Source of the DNA: Chitinophaga sp. MM2321
GTDB lineage: Bacteria > Bacteroidota > Bacteroidia > Chitinophagales > Chitinophagaceae
Assembly (NCBI RefSeq): GCF_964033635.1
Contig: NZ_OZ035533.1
Span: forward strand, 1,922,001-1,986,000
Direction: 5' to 3'
DNA: 64,000 nucleotides
The notes under the pieces were generated by a model. It saw nothing but the letters and a program-made list of their open reading frames with translations. It had not been told where the DNA came from and did not search any database. Made by a program: the position numbers and the translations under genes. Positions 30,219 to 38,571 of the stretch are shown here, in pieces; position 1 is the stretch's first letter, and each line of letters begins with the position of its first letter.

Positions 30219-30602
30219 CGACGCCCTGATATCGCAATATATTGAATTTCAGTATTTCGTGTCAACGGCTTTACACCTACTCACTGTTTTACTCCGGCCA
30301 CTAAAAGAACGTTACCGGGTGAAATTAATTAATATACGAGAACCATCCAAATGATATGAATTGATAGCATCTTGTCTTAATAAAGGCTTTGGAGAGTTGA
30401 ATCCGCTCTATAACGCTTTCAGATAACAGCGTTCTTGAAATGTAGGGAATCATCTTTGTATCGCAGCCAGGTCGCGGATATATGAAATGAATTACCTGGG
30501 AACGCCCCAAAATTGGCCGGCTATCACCAACAGGAAAAGCCACTCGCGGTTGGCTATCCTGGCAAATGCTAATATTTTTAGTGTTTCAAGTATCTTTATG
30601 AA
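30219..30602. other. Gene-free region with 56-bp repeat, right copy
   Basis: Holds the second copy of the 56-bp repeat (30260-30315; partner 22355-22410). A 72-codon minus-strand frame at 30325-30543 has no family likeness and is not called. The sequence right before the alkB-like gene, TATCTTTA at 30591-30598, resembles a -7 box but is too near the ATG to be a normal promoter. Confidence 0.5.
30260..30315. repeat. 56-bp imperfect direct repeat, right copy
   Basis: Partner of 22355-22410 with 49 of 56 identical positions and the same orientation. It lies 41 bp to the right of the 99-bp terminator/tRNA repeat, so two repeat families meet at this boundary. Confidence 0.7.
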
Positions 30603-31238
30603 ATGAAACTTTTTGATGACATTGAATTATTTGACGAAGGAAGGAAACGTTTTATAGATTTCATGTTGCCAGGCGCCGATCTTCGCTTATGGGAACAATT
30701 TTTTTGCAAAGACCTTTCAGATAGATATTATAAAATATTAATAAATACAACACCTTGGGGCCAACGTTCAAGGAAAATGTATGAAAAAGTCATACCAGAT
30801 CCGAGATTAACTGCTTACTATGGTGGCGCTAATGGGTTGGAATGGACGGAGCATTTATTGGAAATTAAAGGACTAGTGGAAAGCGAATGCGGAATATGTT
30901 TTGACCGGGTGTTACTCAATTATTACCGGGATGGCAATGATTCGGTCGCATGGCATAGTGATACACTTCCAAAAGACGGAAAGCATCATCCTATCGCATC
31001 TGTTACTTTTGGAGATACCAGACTTTTTAAAATTCGTCGTAAAACCGACAAAAGTATAACACAGCTTAGTATCCCTTTGACGCATGGCAGCTTTCTGTTG
31101 ATGGGAGCATCAATGCAAGATCTATATGAGCATCATGTGCCTAAAACCAGAAAGATTGTGGGAGGTAGGATCAATCTTACATTTCGAATCTCTGATCCGT
31201 CAAAATCGGTGTACCTGGCGGATAACAAAGATATTTAG
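30603..31238 (+). CDS. AlkB-like 2-oxoglutarate/Fe(II) dioxygenase
   Basis: 211 residues, the normal size for ABH2/ABH3-like bacterial AlkB proteins. The Fe(II) ligands are His118 and Asp120 (WHSD) and His177 (YEHHVPK); the 2-oxoglutarate-binding arginines are in GGRINLTFR (Arg189, Arg195). A substrate-gripping region with LLNYYRDGNDSV precedes the motif. It removes alkyl groups from damaged bases. It looks intact, unlike the genes after it, and stands alone in the island. Confidence 0.94.
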   Translation: MKLFDDIELFDEGRKRFIDFMLPGADLRLWEQFFCKDLSDRYYKILINTTPWGQRSRKMYEKVIPDPRLTAYYGGANGLEWTEHLLEIKGLVESECGICFDRVLLNYYRDGNDSVAWHSDTLPKDGKHHPIASVTFGDTRLFKIRRKTDKSITQLSIPLTHGSFLLMGASMQDLYEHHVPKTRKIVGGRINLTFRISDPSKSVYLADNKDI

Positions 31239-31361
31239 CTCTTAACTCATTTCAAAAAGGCAGATCGAATTTGCACTTTTAATTTGTGAGCGAGATGGTT
31301 GCTTACATTAAACCAGAATGGATATGTTTTTGTTAGAAGATCATACATACATTAAGATATT

Positions 31362-31757
31362 ATGGCCAAATCAACTAACTCACATAAAATCTTGCTTGGA
31401 AAAGGCAATGAACTTGAGGAAGAAGGTTCTTTTGATGAGGCTGAAAAGTTATATCTGGAGGCTATAGATAAACAGCCGCTTGAAGCCGGCGCTTATAATC
31501 GCCTTATGATAATTTATCGTAAGCAAAAAGCGCCTGACGCTGAATGAAAAATTATTATGAAGGCTATAAAGACCTATAAAGATGACGTAAAAGCAACCCA
31601 AACTTCGTGGATACAATCTAATAAAAAAGCCGCGTGCCTAAGTAGGCAATTGATTCAGTCTTTAGGTCTGGCCAATAAACGTGGGCTGCCAGTCAATGAA
31701 CCTCCTCAAATGGAAACCTGGAGAAAACGCCTGGCAAACTTGAAGAAGAAGTTATAA
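31362..31757 (+). pseudogene. TPR-domain protein gene interrupted by in-frame TGA
   Basis: One frame of 132 codons is broken by TGA at 31545-31547. The first part (61 residues) holds a TPR-like unit (GNELEEEGSFDEAEKLYLEAIDKQP; AYNRLMIIYRKQK). The second part (from MKAIKTYKDDV, ATG at 31557, to KRLANLKKKL) continues the same protein in the same frame. The full protein resembles small Bacteroidota TPR proteins with the pattern AYNRLMI.YRK...I..AIKTY. A recent nonsense mutation is the simplest reading; reinitiation at 31557 as two peptides cannot be excluded. Confidence 0.6.
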
Positions 31758-31878
31758 AAATATATGGATATGAAAGAGAGGATGAGGTAAACATATAGCG
31801 ACTATCACCATTTGTATCAGAAATCCGGTTTATTGCGCAGTTTTGAAATGAGAACTTCTGAATAGTTTTTTGTAAAAG

Positions 31879-32038
31879 CTAAAAAACATAATCTTTACAT
31901 ATAGCCCTAGGATCATTTATTTTGCGCGGCACTAAAATACCTTTAGCAACAATCTCTCCCTTGAAACCGATAGCATAATAAGCGAACAGATCTGAAAATT
32001 TTTCTTCTGGAACTGCTGACGCATGTCCATTACTGATA
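31879..32038 (-). pseudogene. C-terminal remnant of a CinA-family gene
   Basis: Read on the minus strand just after the Rieske oxidoreductase stop, about 50 codons give GHASAVPEEKFSDLFAYYAIG, then KGEIVAKGIL, and stop at TAG. This matches the end of CinA C-terminal domains; compare GYASTVPEEGIIELFSIYAIS in the intact paralogue at 33.3 kb. The N-terminal two thirds, including the catalytic Ser, are gone. Confidence 0.6.
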
Positions 32039-33175
32039 TTATAATTCTAATTGCTCAAGTCCTTTATCTGCTGGGGTATTTAGCACGTTTCCGTTTATAT
32101 CATAGCGTGCACCGTGGCAAGGGCAATCCCAGGATCTTTCTGCTTCATTCCATTTTACATCGCATTTCATATGTGTGCATACTGGGTTCACGACGTGAAT
32201 CTCACCCTGATCATCCTTATAAATAGCGATTTTCTGATCCTCATATTCTACTACTTTACCTTCGCCAGGCGCGATGTTAGTCAGCTGTTTCAACTGCTCC
32301 TTGTTGATTATTTTATCAAGAAATTGTGTTACTACATCCACGTTGTGCGAAATAAACGAACTAAAACCGGCGATGGGTTTAATCCTGTTGGGATCATAAA
32401 GCTTAGTGAATTTTGCATCTCTTCCTAAGATAGTTCTTGTTAAAAGTAGCGCAGCCACACTACTATAAATCATTCCATTGCCGCCATAGCCGGTACAAAC
32501 ATAGATATTGTCCGCCTGCCCTGGAAGGTTACCGATGTAAGGAAGCCCGTCTGCCGGTTCATAATACTGGGAGGACCAGCGATATTTGATCTCCTTAATC
32601 CTGAAATGTTGTTTTAAGTAATTCTCCAGCTTTAAGAAACACTGCGTATTGTTTTCCATATGACCTGTTTGATGATCTTCACCGCCAGCAATGAGATATT
32701 TCTGGCCATCTACTTCCTGAGTTCTGTAATATCTGTAGGGATCGTATAAATCGTAGGAGAGATCATCGAGGTATTGATCATCTTCGAGAATAATAGCCAT
32801 GGCATAACTACGATACGGAACACAGCGTAAATGTAAGAGATTAATTCCAGGCGGGATATGTGTCGCATACACTACCGACTTGCCCCGAAACGTTCCGGCA
32901 CTCGTCTGCACCTGAACGTGTGATTTTTCATTTTCTACGTGGATAACCCGGTTTTCCTGCATAATGATGCCACCTGACCCTTCAAACGCTTTGGCGAGTG
33001 CATTAACATAGCTCATGGGGTTGAATTTAGCCTGCCCACCCGCTTTAATAGCCCTGGAGAAGGGAATTGGGACAGGAATATTTTCGCTGAGTTCCACGCT
33101 TACACCAGCTGTAACCGCCGATTGGCGAATCTTCTCCAATTCCTCTTCCTGTTCTTTGGACTGTCCCAACGGCAT
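32039..33175 (-). pseudogene. FAD-dependent oxidoreductase with Rieske domain, N-terminus deleted
   Basis: 378 codons cover the middle and end of a DAO-type flavoprotein fused to a Rieske domain (Cys333, His335, Cys351, His354; CTHMKC and CPCHG). FAD-binding regions of the C-terminal half are present (ADNIYVCTGYGGNGM). The N-terminal dinucleotide-binding GxGxxG and about 150 residues that the family normally has are missing. Just before the open part (QSKEQEEELEKI) the DNA switches to an MmgE/PrpD fragment. Thus a deletion removed the front of the gene. A protein could start at MPLG but could not bind FAD normally. Confidence 0.8.
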
Positions 33176-33275
33176 CTAATAAATGTAGTTTTAGTTTCAT
33201 TATGATGCTTTCAGGGATATCTTGAAAACATTTACTTAGCGCAAAATCAGTGATTTTCTTAACCTGGTTTTCCAT
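33165..33275 (-). pseudogene. N-terminal remnant of an MmgE/PrpD-family gene
   Basis: From the ATG at 33275 the sequence MENQVKKITDFALSKCF continues to KLKLHLLDAVG and then loses likeness. This is the first helix pair of MmgE/PrpD proteins (2-methylcitrate dehydratase family), normally about 450 residues long. The break at about 33165-33175 coincides with the start of the truncated Rieske oxidoreductase, in a different frame. It is one side of a deletion junction. Confidence 0.6.
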
Positions 33276-33315
33276 AGTGACTTGTTTCAATGTTAAATAG
33301 GTGACGAAGGCACAC

Positions 33316-33831
33316 CTATGAATCAATTCCCTCCGGCCTACTTAATAAATTATTAAATATTTCCAACAATGTATTGACATATTGATGCCTTACTAAAACC
33401 GGATTCCCGGAGTTTTCAGGTCTGATTATTCCCTTAGAGAGGATTTTAGATTTATAACTAATTGCATAAATGGAAAACAATTCAATAATTCCTTCTTCCG
33501 GCACTGTAGAAGCATATCCGGTAATGGCTATTCCCCAATCGGATAAGAATAAATCGCAGACATTGATCGCCATTTCAATGGCGACTTTTTCCGAAACACA
33601 GTTGCATGATAAGGCGTGTACCGGCTCAACACTTAGATGCTGGACTTTTTGACCAATATTGTAAACGGTGATCCCACCTTGAAAGAAATTTATCGCATTA
33701 TCAGCAAGCGAAAAAGCAACTTGCATATGCCCTGCGGTAACACTTTCCGCGACTGCTATAGTTTGATTTTTCGCCAAAATTATTTTTCCAATATTCGACA
33801 AGTTGTTAGCATTCACGAATTCATTATTCAT
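33316..33831 (-). CDS. CinA C-terminal-domain protein (PncC-like NMN amidohydrolase)
   Basis: 171 residues from the ATG at 33831; the frame extends to a TTG at 33852. The fold signature is complete: IAVAESVTAGHMQ with the catalytic Ser, FFQGGITVYNIGQKVQ, CVSEKVAIEM, and IAITGYASTVPEEG. Stand-alone CinA-C proteins deamidate nicotinamide mononucleotide to NaMN in pyridine nucleotide recycling. A few consensus residues are changed (SADNAI loop, SCNC), so activity is not certain. It lies 40 bp upstream of the PrpD remnant. Confidence 0.8.
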   Translation of the reverse strand: MNNEFVNANNLSNIGKIILAKNQTIAVAESVTAGHMQVAFSLADNAINFFQGGITVYNIGQKVQHLSVEPVHALSCNCVSEKVAIEMAINVCDLFLSDWGIAITGYASTVPEEGIIELFSIYAISYKSKILSKGIIRPENSGNPVLVRHQYVNTLLEIFNNLLSRPEGIDS

Positions 33832-33873
33832 ATTATTCTGTCGTTTTTTCAATTATAGGGTTCTATAGAAATC

Positions 33874-34254
33874 TTATTTGTATAAATTTCCTAGTGCCTT
33901 TTCGGAAATTATTTCATCAATTTTTTTCTGTAAATCTGATCCACTAAATGGTTTGCTGATGTAATCGTCTCCGGGACATTCTTCCATCAGTTCCTCAATG
34001 TCTATAGAAGCAGAAACAATAAGAATCGGGACGCCTTTGGTTCTTTCATTGGATTTTAGCGCCTTACATACCTCCAGAATATTAGCGTCGTGCAGTTGAC
34101 TATTTATAATAAACAGGTCGGGTTTCTCAAATAGTCCTTGCAGAAGCTGTCTTCCCGAATCTATAAACGATAAGCTGAAGCGATTTTTTAGCATAGACGA
34201 TAGCAGCAATTTCACATCAGCATCATTTTCTGTAATGAGAATTTTTTTTGCCAT
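33874..34254 (-). CDS. Receiver-domain protein lacking the phospho-acceptor Asp
   Basis: 126 residues, a lone CheY-like fold with no output domain. The conserved Lys101 (YISKPFS) and the acidic pocket (ITENDADV, residues 7-14) are there. The position of the phosphorylated Asp is occupied by Asn51 (DLFIINSQL, where families have ILD). It may act as a constitutive or protein-binding pseudo-receiver, or be decaying like its neighbours. The next gene downstream is the CinA-like gene, 42 bp away. Confidence 0.8.
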   Translation of the reverse strand: MAKKILITENDADVKLLLSSMLKNRFSLSFIDSGRQLLQGLFEKPDLFIINSQLHDANILEVCKALKSNERTKGVPILIVSASIDIEELMEECPGDDYISKPFSGSDLQKKIDEIISEKALGNLYK

Positions 34255-34535
34255 GACTACTTTTTTTCAAGATTTATATCGAACAACGGGCCACTAGCCA
34301 TCTAAAAAAAATATATAGTTGAAAAACAATTAGTTATGAGAGATGTGGTTATGTTTTCTTCTGTAAATCATATTCACCCTGTGACTTAATTTCTACATAT
34401 TGCGAAAGCGAAATGTCATGATAGGCGGATTTATTTACAATAGGTAGAGCTATCGCCTATGTTTAAATGTCTGCATAAGATTTGTTACTGTACCTGTCAG
34501 GTATTCTGAAATCCTTCATTTAAAATTGATTTAAA

Positions 34536-35441
34536 ATGAAACCCACTACACAAGCTAACACTCATCTTGAAGATCCAAGGTCCAAATTTCCTAAGCCTCC
34601 CTTTGAAGGTCAATCACAAGGATGGCCGGGGCTGGCTGGTAAAATGAATCCGAAACCTGATCACGGAGAAAAAAGCTATAAGGGTTCGGGAAGGTTAATA
34701 GGAAGAAAAGCACTGATAACAGGTGGGGATTCGGGAATGGGCCGTGCAGCCGCCATTGCTTATGCGCGGGAAGGTGCAGACGTAGCAATTAACTATTATC
34801 CGACAGAAGAGCCGGATGCAAAAGAAGTGATAGCATTAATCGCAGCAGAGGGACGCAAGGCTATAGCTATACCGGGGGATCTAAGAGAAGAAGCATTTTG
34901 CAAATCACTGGTTAATGAAGCACTTCAGGCACTGGGTGGGCTGGATATCATCGTAAATAATGCGGGCCGTCAACAAGCCAGTGATTCTATTTTGGATATC
35001 TCCGCAGAGGAATTTGATGCAACCATGAAGACAAATATATATGCCCCCTTCTGGATTTTAAAAGCAGCGTTACCTCATCTGCAGCGGGGGTCTGCTATTA
35101 TTGCCACTACTTCAGAACAGGCTTACGACCCTTCACCAGATCTATATGATTATGCTCAAACAAAGGCCGCCACGATGAGTTATGTAAAATCTCTTGCAAA
35201 GCAATTAGGTTCCAAAGGGATTAGGGTAAATGGCGTTGCACCAGGTCCAATATGGACACCATTACAAGTCAGTGGCGGGGCTTCGCAGGAGAAATTGAAA
35301 AAATTTGGTGAAAAAACGCCATTGGGTCGGCCTGGACAACCAGCTGAGCTAGCTTCTATTTATGTTCAACTGGCAGCCAATGATGGCAGCTTTGCTACAG
35401 GGCAAATATATGGAGCCGCCGGTGGCAGTGGTCAGCCATAA
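34536..35441 (+). CDS. SDR-family oxidoreductase (general stress type)
   Basis: 301 residues. A 45-residue N-terminal extension (FPKPPFEGQSQGWPGLAGKM) is typical of the YhdG/YghA-like subgroup. The NAD(P) motif is TGGDSGMG at 62-69, and the catalytic triad is Ser193, Tyr206 and Lys210 (YDYAQTK). The sequence NNAG at 141-144 is intact. These enzymes often respond to oxidative or osmotic stress; substrate not known. It appears fully intact. Confidence 0.93.
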   Translation: MKPTTQANTHLEDPRSKFPKPPFEGQSQGWPGLAGKMNPKPDHGEKSYKGSGRLIGRKALITGGDSGMGRAAAIAYAREGADVAINYYPTEEPDAKEVIALIAAEGRKAIAIPGDLREEAFCKSLVNEALQALGGLDIIVNNAGRQQASDSILDISAEEFDATMKTNIYAPFWILKAALPHLQRGSAIIATTSEQAYDPSPDLYDYAQTKAATMSYVKSLAKQLGSKGIRVNGVAPGPIWTPLQVSGGASQEKLKKFGEKTPLGRPGQPAELASIYVQLAANDGSFATGQIYGAAGGSGQP

Positions 35442-35605
35442 AAAAAGAAAAAAATTAATGGGATTACCTGGAAAGGCAATCCCTACATTCAATGAGGAGT
35501 CTGTTTTCCCAGATTTACCCTTTGGCTTAGCATAATTAGATCCGGACTCAGCTATTATCGTTCGCGGCATAGAATTTTTATACAATCGATCAGATCTATA
35601 TTGTT

Positions 35606-36088
35606 ATGAAAAATGAAATTTTCCCTGTGGTAATTGAAACCCCCAAAGGAAGTACAGAAAAGTATGATTTTGACAAGAAAGCAGGATATTATAAATTAAG
35701 TAAAATATTACCTGCCGGAATGATTTTTCCTTATGATTTCGGTTTTATTCCACGAACGAAGGGCCAGGACGGTGATCCATTGGATATGATCGTAATTTCG
35801 GAATTTAAAAGTTTCCCTGGCTGCATGATGGACTGCAGATTACTTGGAGCGATTAAAGCTGAGCAAGGCCGTTCAGGTGATAAACTTATTAGAAATGATA
35901 GATATCTATCTATACCAGTATATTCCAGGAATTTCAGAAAACTCAACGCTATTGAAGAAATTAGTAAATCAATGATTACGGAATTAGAAGATTTCTTTAT
36001 TAATTATAATAAAGCAGAAGGGAAAATTTTCAAGATCCTTGGCACTTTAGATAGGAATAGTGCCATCAAACAAATTAAATTCAAATAA
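35606..36088 (+). CDS. ppa: Inorganic pyrophosphatase (family I)
   Basis: 160 residues. The family I signature is DGDPLD with Asp55, Asp57 and Asp60, preceded by FPYDFGFIPRT. It hydrolyses PPi to phosphate with Mg2+. Being in an accessory island next to DUF421 and SDR genes it is probably an extra, stress-linked copy and not the housekeeping enzyme. The stop overlaps the start of the next gene by one base (TAATG), so the two are translationally coupled. Confidence 0.93.
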   Translation: MKNEIFPVVIETPKGSTEKYDFDKKAGYYKLSKILPAGMIFPYDFGFIPRTKGQDGDPLDMIVISEFKSFPGCMMDCRLLGAIKAEQGRSGDKLIRNDRYLSIPVYSRNFRKLNAIEEISKSMITELEDFFINYNKAEGKIFKILGTLDRNSAIKQIKFK

Positions 36089-36600
36089 TGAATACTGTTG
36101 ACATACTGTTTGGGCACGGAGAACATTTGACCATATTGCAAATGTCCTGTCGTGCATTCATTATGTTTTTCATAACGCTGGCCCTCATCCGATTGGGGGG
36201 AATGAGGATCTTTGGTAAAAAGTCCTCCTTTGATACGATCATTGTAATAATGATGGGCGCCATACTTGCAAGAGGTGTTATTGGTGCTTCTCCTTTCTTT
36301 GCTACAGTTGCGGCTTCCGTTGTAATGGTCGTCATTGACAGGATACTTGCCTGGCTGTCAATGAAATCATATAAAGTCGCATGTATCATAAAAGGGGAAC
36401 CAATTTTGCTTTATGAAAATGATAAAATTATCTGGGAGAATATGAAGTTGACATCTTTAAGTAAGGAAGACTTATTAGAAAGCCTTCGGCTGGAGACTAA
36501 TGAAAGTTCCCTTGAATTTATTGAGTGTGCCCGCATGGAAACTAATGGTCGGATAAGTTTTGTTTTGAAGAAATCGCGAAGTATTGAAGCTTTACCTTGA
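36088..36600 (+). CDS. DUF421 (YetF-like) membrane protein
   Basis: 170 residues. Three membrane helices in the first half (MSCRAFIMFFITLALIRLGG; IVIIMMGAILARGVIGA; VVMVVIDRILAWL) are followed by a cytoplasmic domain (KGEPILLYENDKIIWENMKLTSLSKEDLLESLR) characteristic of the YetF family. Its role is not established; B. subtilis homologues are sporulation or stress linked. Coupled to the pyrophosphatase gene. Confidence 0.92.
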   Translation: MNTVDILFGHGEHLTILQMSCRAFIMFFITLALIRLGGMRIFGKKSSFDTIIVIMMGAILARGVIGASPFFATVAASVVMVVIDRILAWLSMKSYKVACIIKGEPILLYENDKIIWENMKLTSLSKEDLLESLRLETNESSLEFIECARMETNGRISFVLKKSRSIEALP

Positions 36601-36668
36601 TTTTACATTAGCTTATATTCTGTCTTTGCTTTCCCCATAATTTATTCTGTATAACTCCATTTTTCAGG

Positions 36669-37471
36669 CTACGAACTACCGGATTTTAAAAGGGCTTTAA
36701 TCAGGTCCCAGTATATCCTCGGGCAAATATGTAAATCGGAAGCTAAGACAGACTTGTCGCATATCCAGCAGAGTTGCTCCCACGTTAGATATTCCGTTTC
36801 CTTCCGTTTGAAATTGACAGAAAAATAACTAAGGGCATCCTTTTCGAACCAGCCGTTTTTCCCTGCCCACTTCACCATCTTTTTAACCCTTTCCATGTGC
36901 TTCATAGCGCCATTCTTATTACAAGGATCATTCGGCTTAATTGGATTTTGAAGTATGTAGGTATATAGGCCATCAATGAAATTAAAATTAAGGTGGCGAA
37001 GGGGGATATCGCCAGCAGCGTATTTCCATTTACAATACCTTTCTACATAGCCGTTTGTAGCCCATAGTTTTTGATGCTTCCTTTCTTAATTTCTGTTTTG
37101 AACTTATCATAAGTGATTTTGCAGAGCTGGAGCATGGTGACTTTCTGTATGTCTGGTCCAATGCCGAGGTAACAATTTTTGATATTCTCCGCTGTCAGCA
37201 CACCTTCTTTCAATTCGAGATCCTGGAAGATGGCCGTTAATTTGGATTTTACTTTTTCCAGGTGGGTGGCAAATTCTTTTAACTCTTTGGTGGAGAGAAT
37301 AGGCCAACCCTTACCATCGTCCCAATTCTCAATCCGGAAGCTGCCTTTAATTGTTAATTCTCTTTCAGCGGAATTATTACAAGAGATTCTGGCAAATACG
37401 GAATAGTCTTTCCGTCTGTTTTTGTTCTGGTGTATAGCGAAGCGTACGCCGAAAGTGTTGTTACTTCTCAT
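36669..37471 (-). pseudogene. Frameshifted and truncated tyrosine integrase
   Basis: From the ATG at 37471 the first 137 or so codons are the arm-type DNA-binding domain of a Bacteroidota integrase (FGVRFAIHQNKNRRKDYSVFARI). Near 37060 a single-base loss shifts the frame; the next frame resumes with ATNGYVERYC and continues without a gap to MKHMERVKKMVKWAGKNGW and YLTWEQL in the core-binding domain. The catalytic domain is missing: likeness ends around 36690. It lies 330 bp from the attachment repeat at 37799, as expected for the integrase of an older island. Confidence 0.8.
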
Positions 37472-37714
37472 TTCTTCTTCATTTAAATGGACAAATCTTG
37501 TTCTCTGATTCGCGGCTCACAAGCCCAAAAAATGAGTAGAAACAAAGCCATTGATATCATTTGAAATAAGATGATATCCTTTGTAATAATTTGAAATACA
37601 AATCAATACATATGACGAGGAATCTACGTTGAGTAGATAAAGTTACTCACTGACCTACTCACCGGATTACTCTGCTGACAACTTGAAATTCGATGATATA
37701 AATTGATATGGGCA
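37472..37714. other. Gene-free AT-rich region left of attachment repeat
   Basis: No gene seen. It has two near copies of TTTGAAATAAGATGATAT-like sequence, one here (about 37557-37575) and one at 30095-30112, and a run of TACTCAC motifs at 37640-37665. These may be remnants of integrase-binding sites of the older island. Confidence 0.35.
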
Positions 37715-37813
37715 AAAATGAAAAAGCCCGCAGATACAATATCTGCGGGCTTTTCGGCATATCGCGTAACAAAGCGTTACAATGATTTTAGCCTTTTAGT
37801 CGGGACGACTAGA
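37715..37813. repeat. 99-bp repeat with terminator (right copy)
   Basis: Matches 30120-30218 at 98 of 99 positions. It contains the terminator at 37721-37754 and passes directly into the 43-bp attachment repeat beginning at 37799. The terminator probably ended the tRNA-Pro transcript before the element inserted. Confidence 0.9.
37721..37754. terminator. Displaced terminator of tRNA-Pro
   Basis: Same 15-bp arms as at 30126-30159. It lies 45 bp to the left of the attachment repeat, the distance and side expected for the native terminator of the minus-strand tRNA-Pro before insertion. Confidence 0.8.
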
Positions 37814-37841
37814 TTCGAACTAGCGACCCCTTGCACCCCAT
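37799..37841. repeat. attL: 43-bp copy of the tRNA-Pro 3' half
   Basis: Identical to 51377-51419. It covers the discriminator base, acceptor strand, T arm, variable loop, the 3' strand of the anticodon stem and most of the anticodon loop. Beyond it the tRNA likeness ends at once (TATAG against GCAAG), so it is a non-functional fragment left by site-specific integration. Confidence 0.95.
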
Positions 37842-37941
37842 TATAGCACTCGTTTAAGTATTTAAATCCGCTGAATCTATGCGTAGATAAAGGTTTGGCT
37901 TGATTCTATAACTAACCTTTTTATATCCCTGTGGTAAGACC

Positions 37942-37960
37942 TGACCCATAACGTGACCCA
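37942..37960. promoter_or_regulatory. Paired TGACCCA motif at left end (candidate integrase arm site)
   Basis: Two TGACCCA heptamers start 12 bp apart at 37942 and 37954. The same arrangement, orientation and flanking bases recur at 51240-51258 near the other end. They lie about 100 and 120 bp inside the attachment repeats, as arm-type binding sites of tyrosine integrases do. Alternatively, this could be a relic of an integrase start region, as the right copy overlaps the integrase start. Confidence 0.5.
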
Positions 37961-38011
37961 AAAGTGAATAATATTGATTCTATAGTAGAAAAAGCCCCCT
38001 ATGGAGTAACC

Positions 38012-38275
38012 CTACTTTATAGGAAACCTGGCCATAAAGGCGGTAATTTCAGCTACAACTGCCTTTGCAATCTTAAAAATGGCAGTTTCTTCTGCATTAC
38101 TAATCGCTGGTATGGTTCTATTTCCCTGCTTTTTATCCTTAGCCTTCATTTTCCTATAAAAGGTGGGAACGCTGAAATTACATTCTTCGGATACCATTTC
38201 CCTGAAATTAAGGGCCAATTTGGAAAATGCTGAATGTATTTCAAAAAACACATTCCCTGTTGATTTGCTATTCAT
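38012..38275 (-). CDS. Small hypothetical protein, possible DNA-binding
   Basis: 87 residues. The central part (SEECNFSVPTFYRKMKAKDK) resembles the helix-turn-helix-like segment of small proteins common near the ends of Bacteroidota mobile elements; the rest is helical and basic. It could be an excisionase or a transcription factor, but nothing proves it. Last gene of the leftward block and nearest the left attachment site. Confidence 0.6.
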   Translation of the reverse strand: MNSKSTGNVFFEIHSAFSKLALNFREMVSEECNFSVPTFYRKMKAKDKKQGNRTIPAISNAEETAIFKIAKAVVAEITAFMARFPIK

Positions 38276-38304
38276 AATTTTATTTTTTAATATATTACTG
38301 TGGT

Positions 38305-38571
38305 TTACATACCGGGAGGTACTTTGTGGTTAAAACGAGTGAATAATTCATGCCCAATGCCATGGATACCCTCAATAAAGTCGTCTATTAGCTTGTAAAC
38401 AGTCAATAATTCTGCTCTACTGGAACTTTGCATATCATCAGTTGTTTGACTTGCAATAGCATTATAGATGATGGCCCATAGCACTTCTTTGATGCTGGAT
38501 AAGTCATAAGTATCAAAAAGATCAAAGACTTTCTCTAAATGCTCCTTTGTACTTTGGCTTTCATGTTTCAT
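38305..38571 (-). CDS. Hypothetical protein
   Basis: 88 residues, mainly helical, acidic N-terminal half (KEHLEKVFDLFDTYDLSS). No family recognised. It overlaps the end of the upstream gene by 11 bp, which supports a real, translationally coupled gene. Confidence 0.6.
   Translation of the reverse strand: MKHESQSTKEHLEKVFDLFDTYDLSSIKEVLWAIIYNAIASQTTDDMQSSSRAELLTVYKLIDDFIEGIHGIGHELFTRFNHKVPPGM

Noticed and set aside
30325..30543. 72-codon minus-strand frame
   Set aside because: No recognisable family, no context, and it lies in a repeat-rich boundary region.
35460..35483. Near-palindrome GGGATT...AATCCC after the SDR gene
   Set aside because: Good pairing but no T tract follows; not enough to call a terminator.
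37640..37665. Short TACTCAC repeats resembling a CRISPR-like pattern
   Set aside because: Only two or three irregular units and no spacers of constant length; no cas genes occur anywhere in the window.
37964..38233. 89-codon plus-strand frame at the left end of the element
   Set aside because: Antisense to the 87-residue gene, which has mobile-element likeness and operon context.
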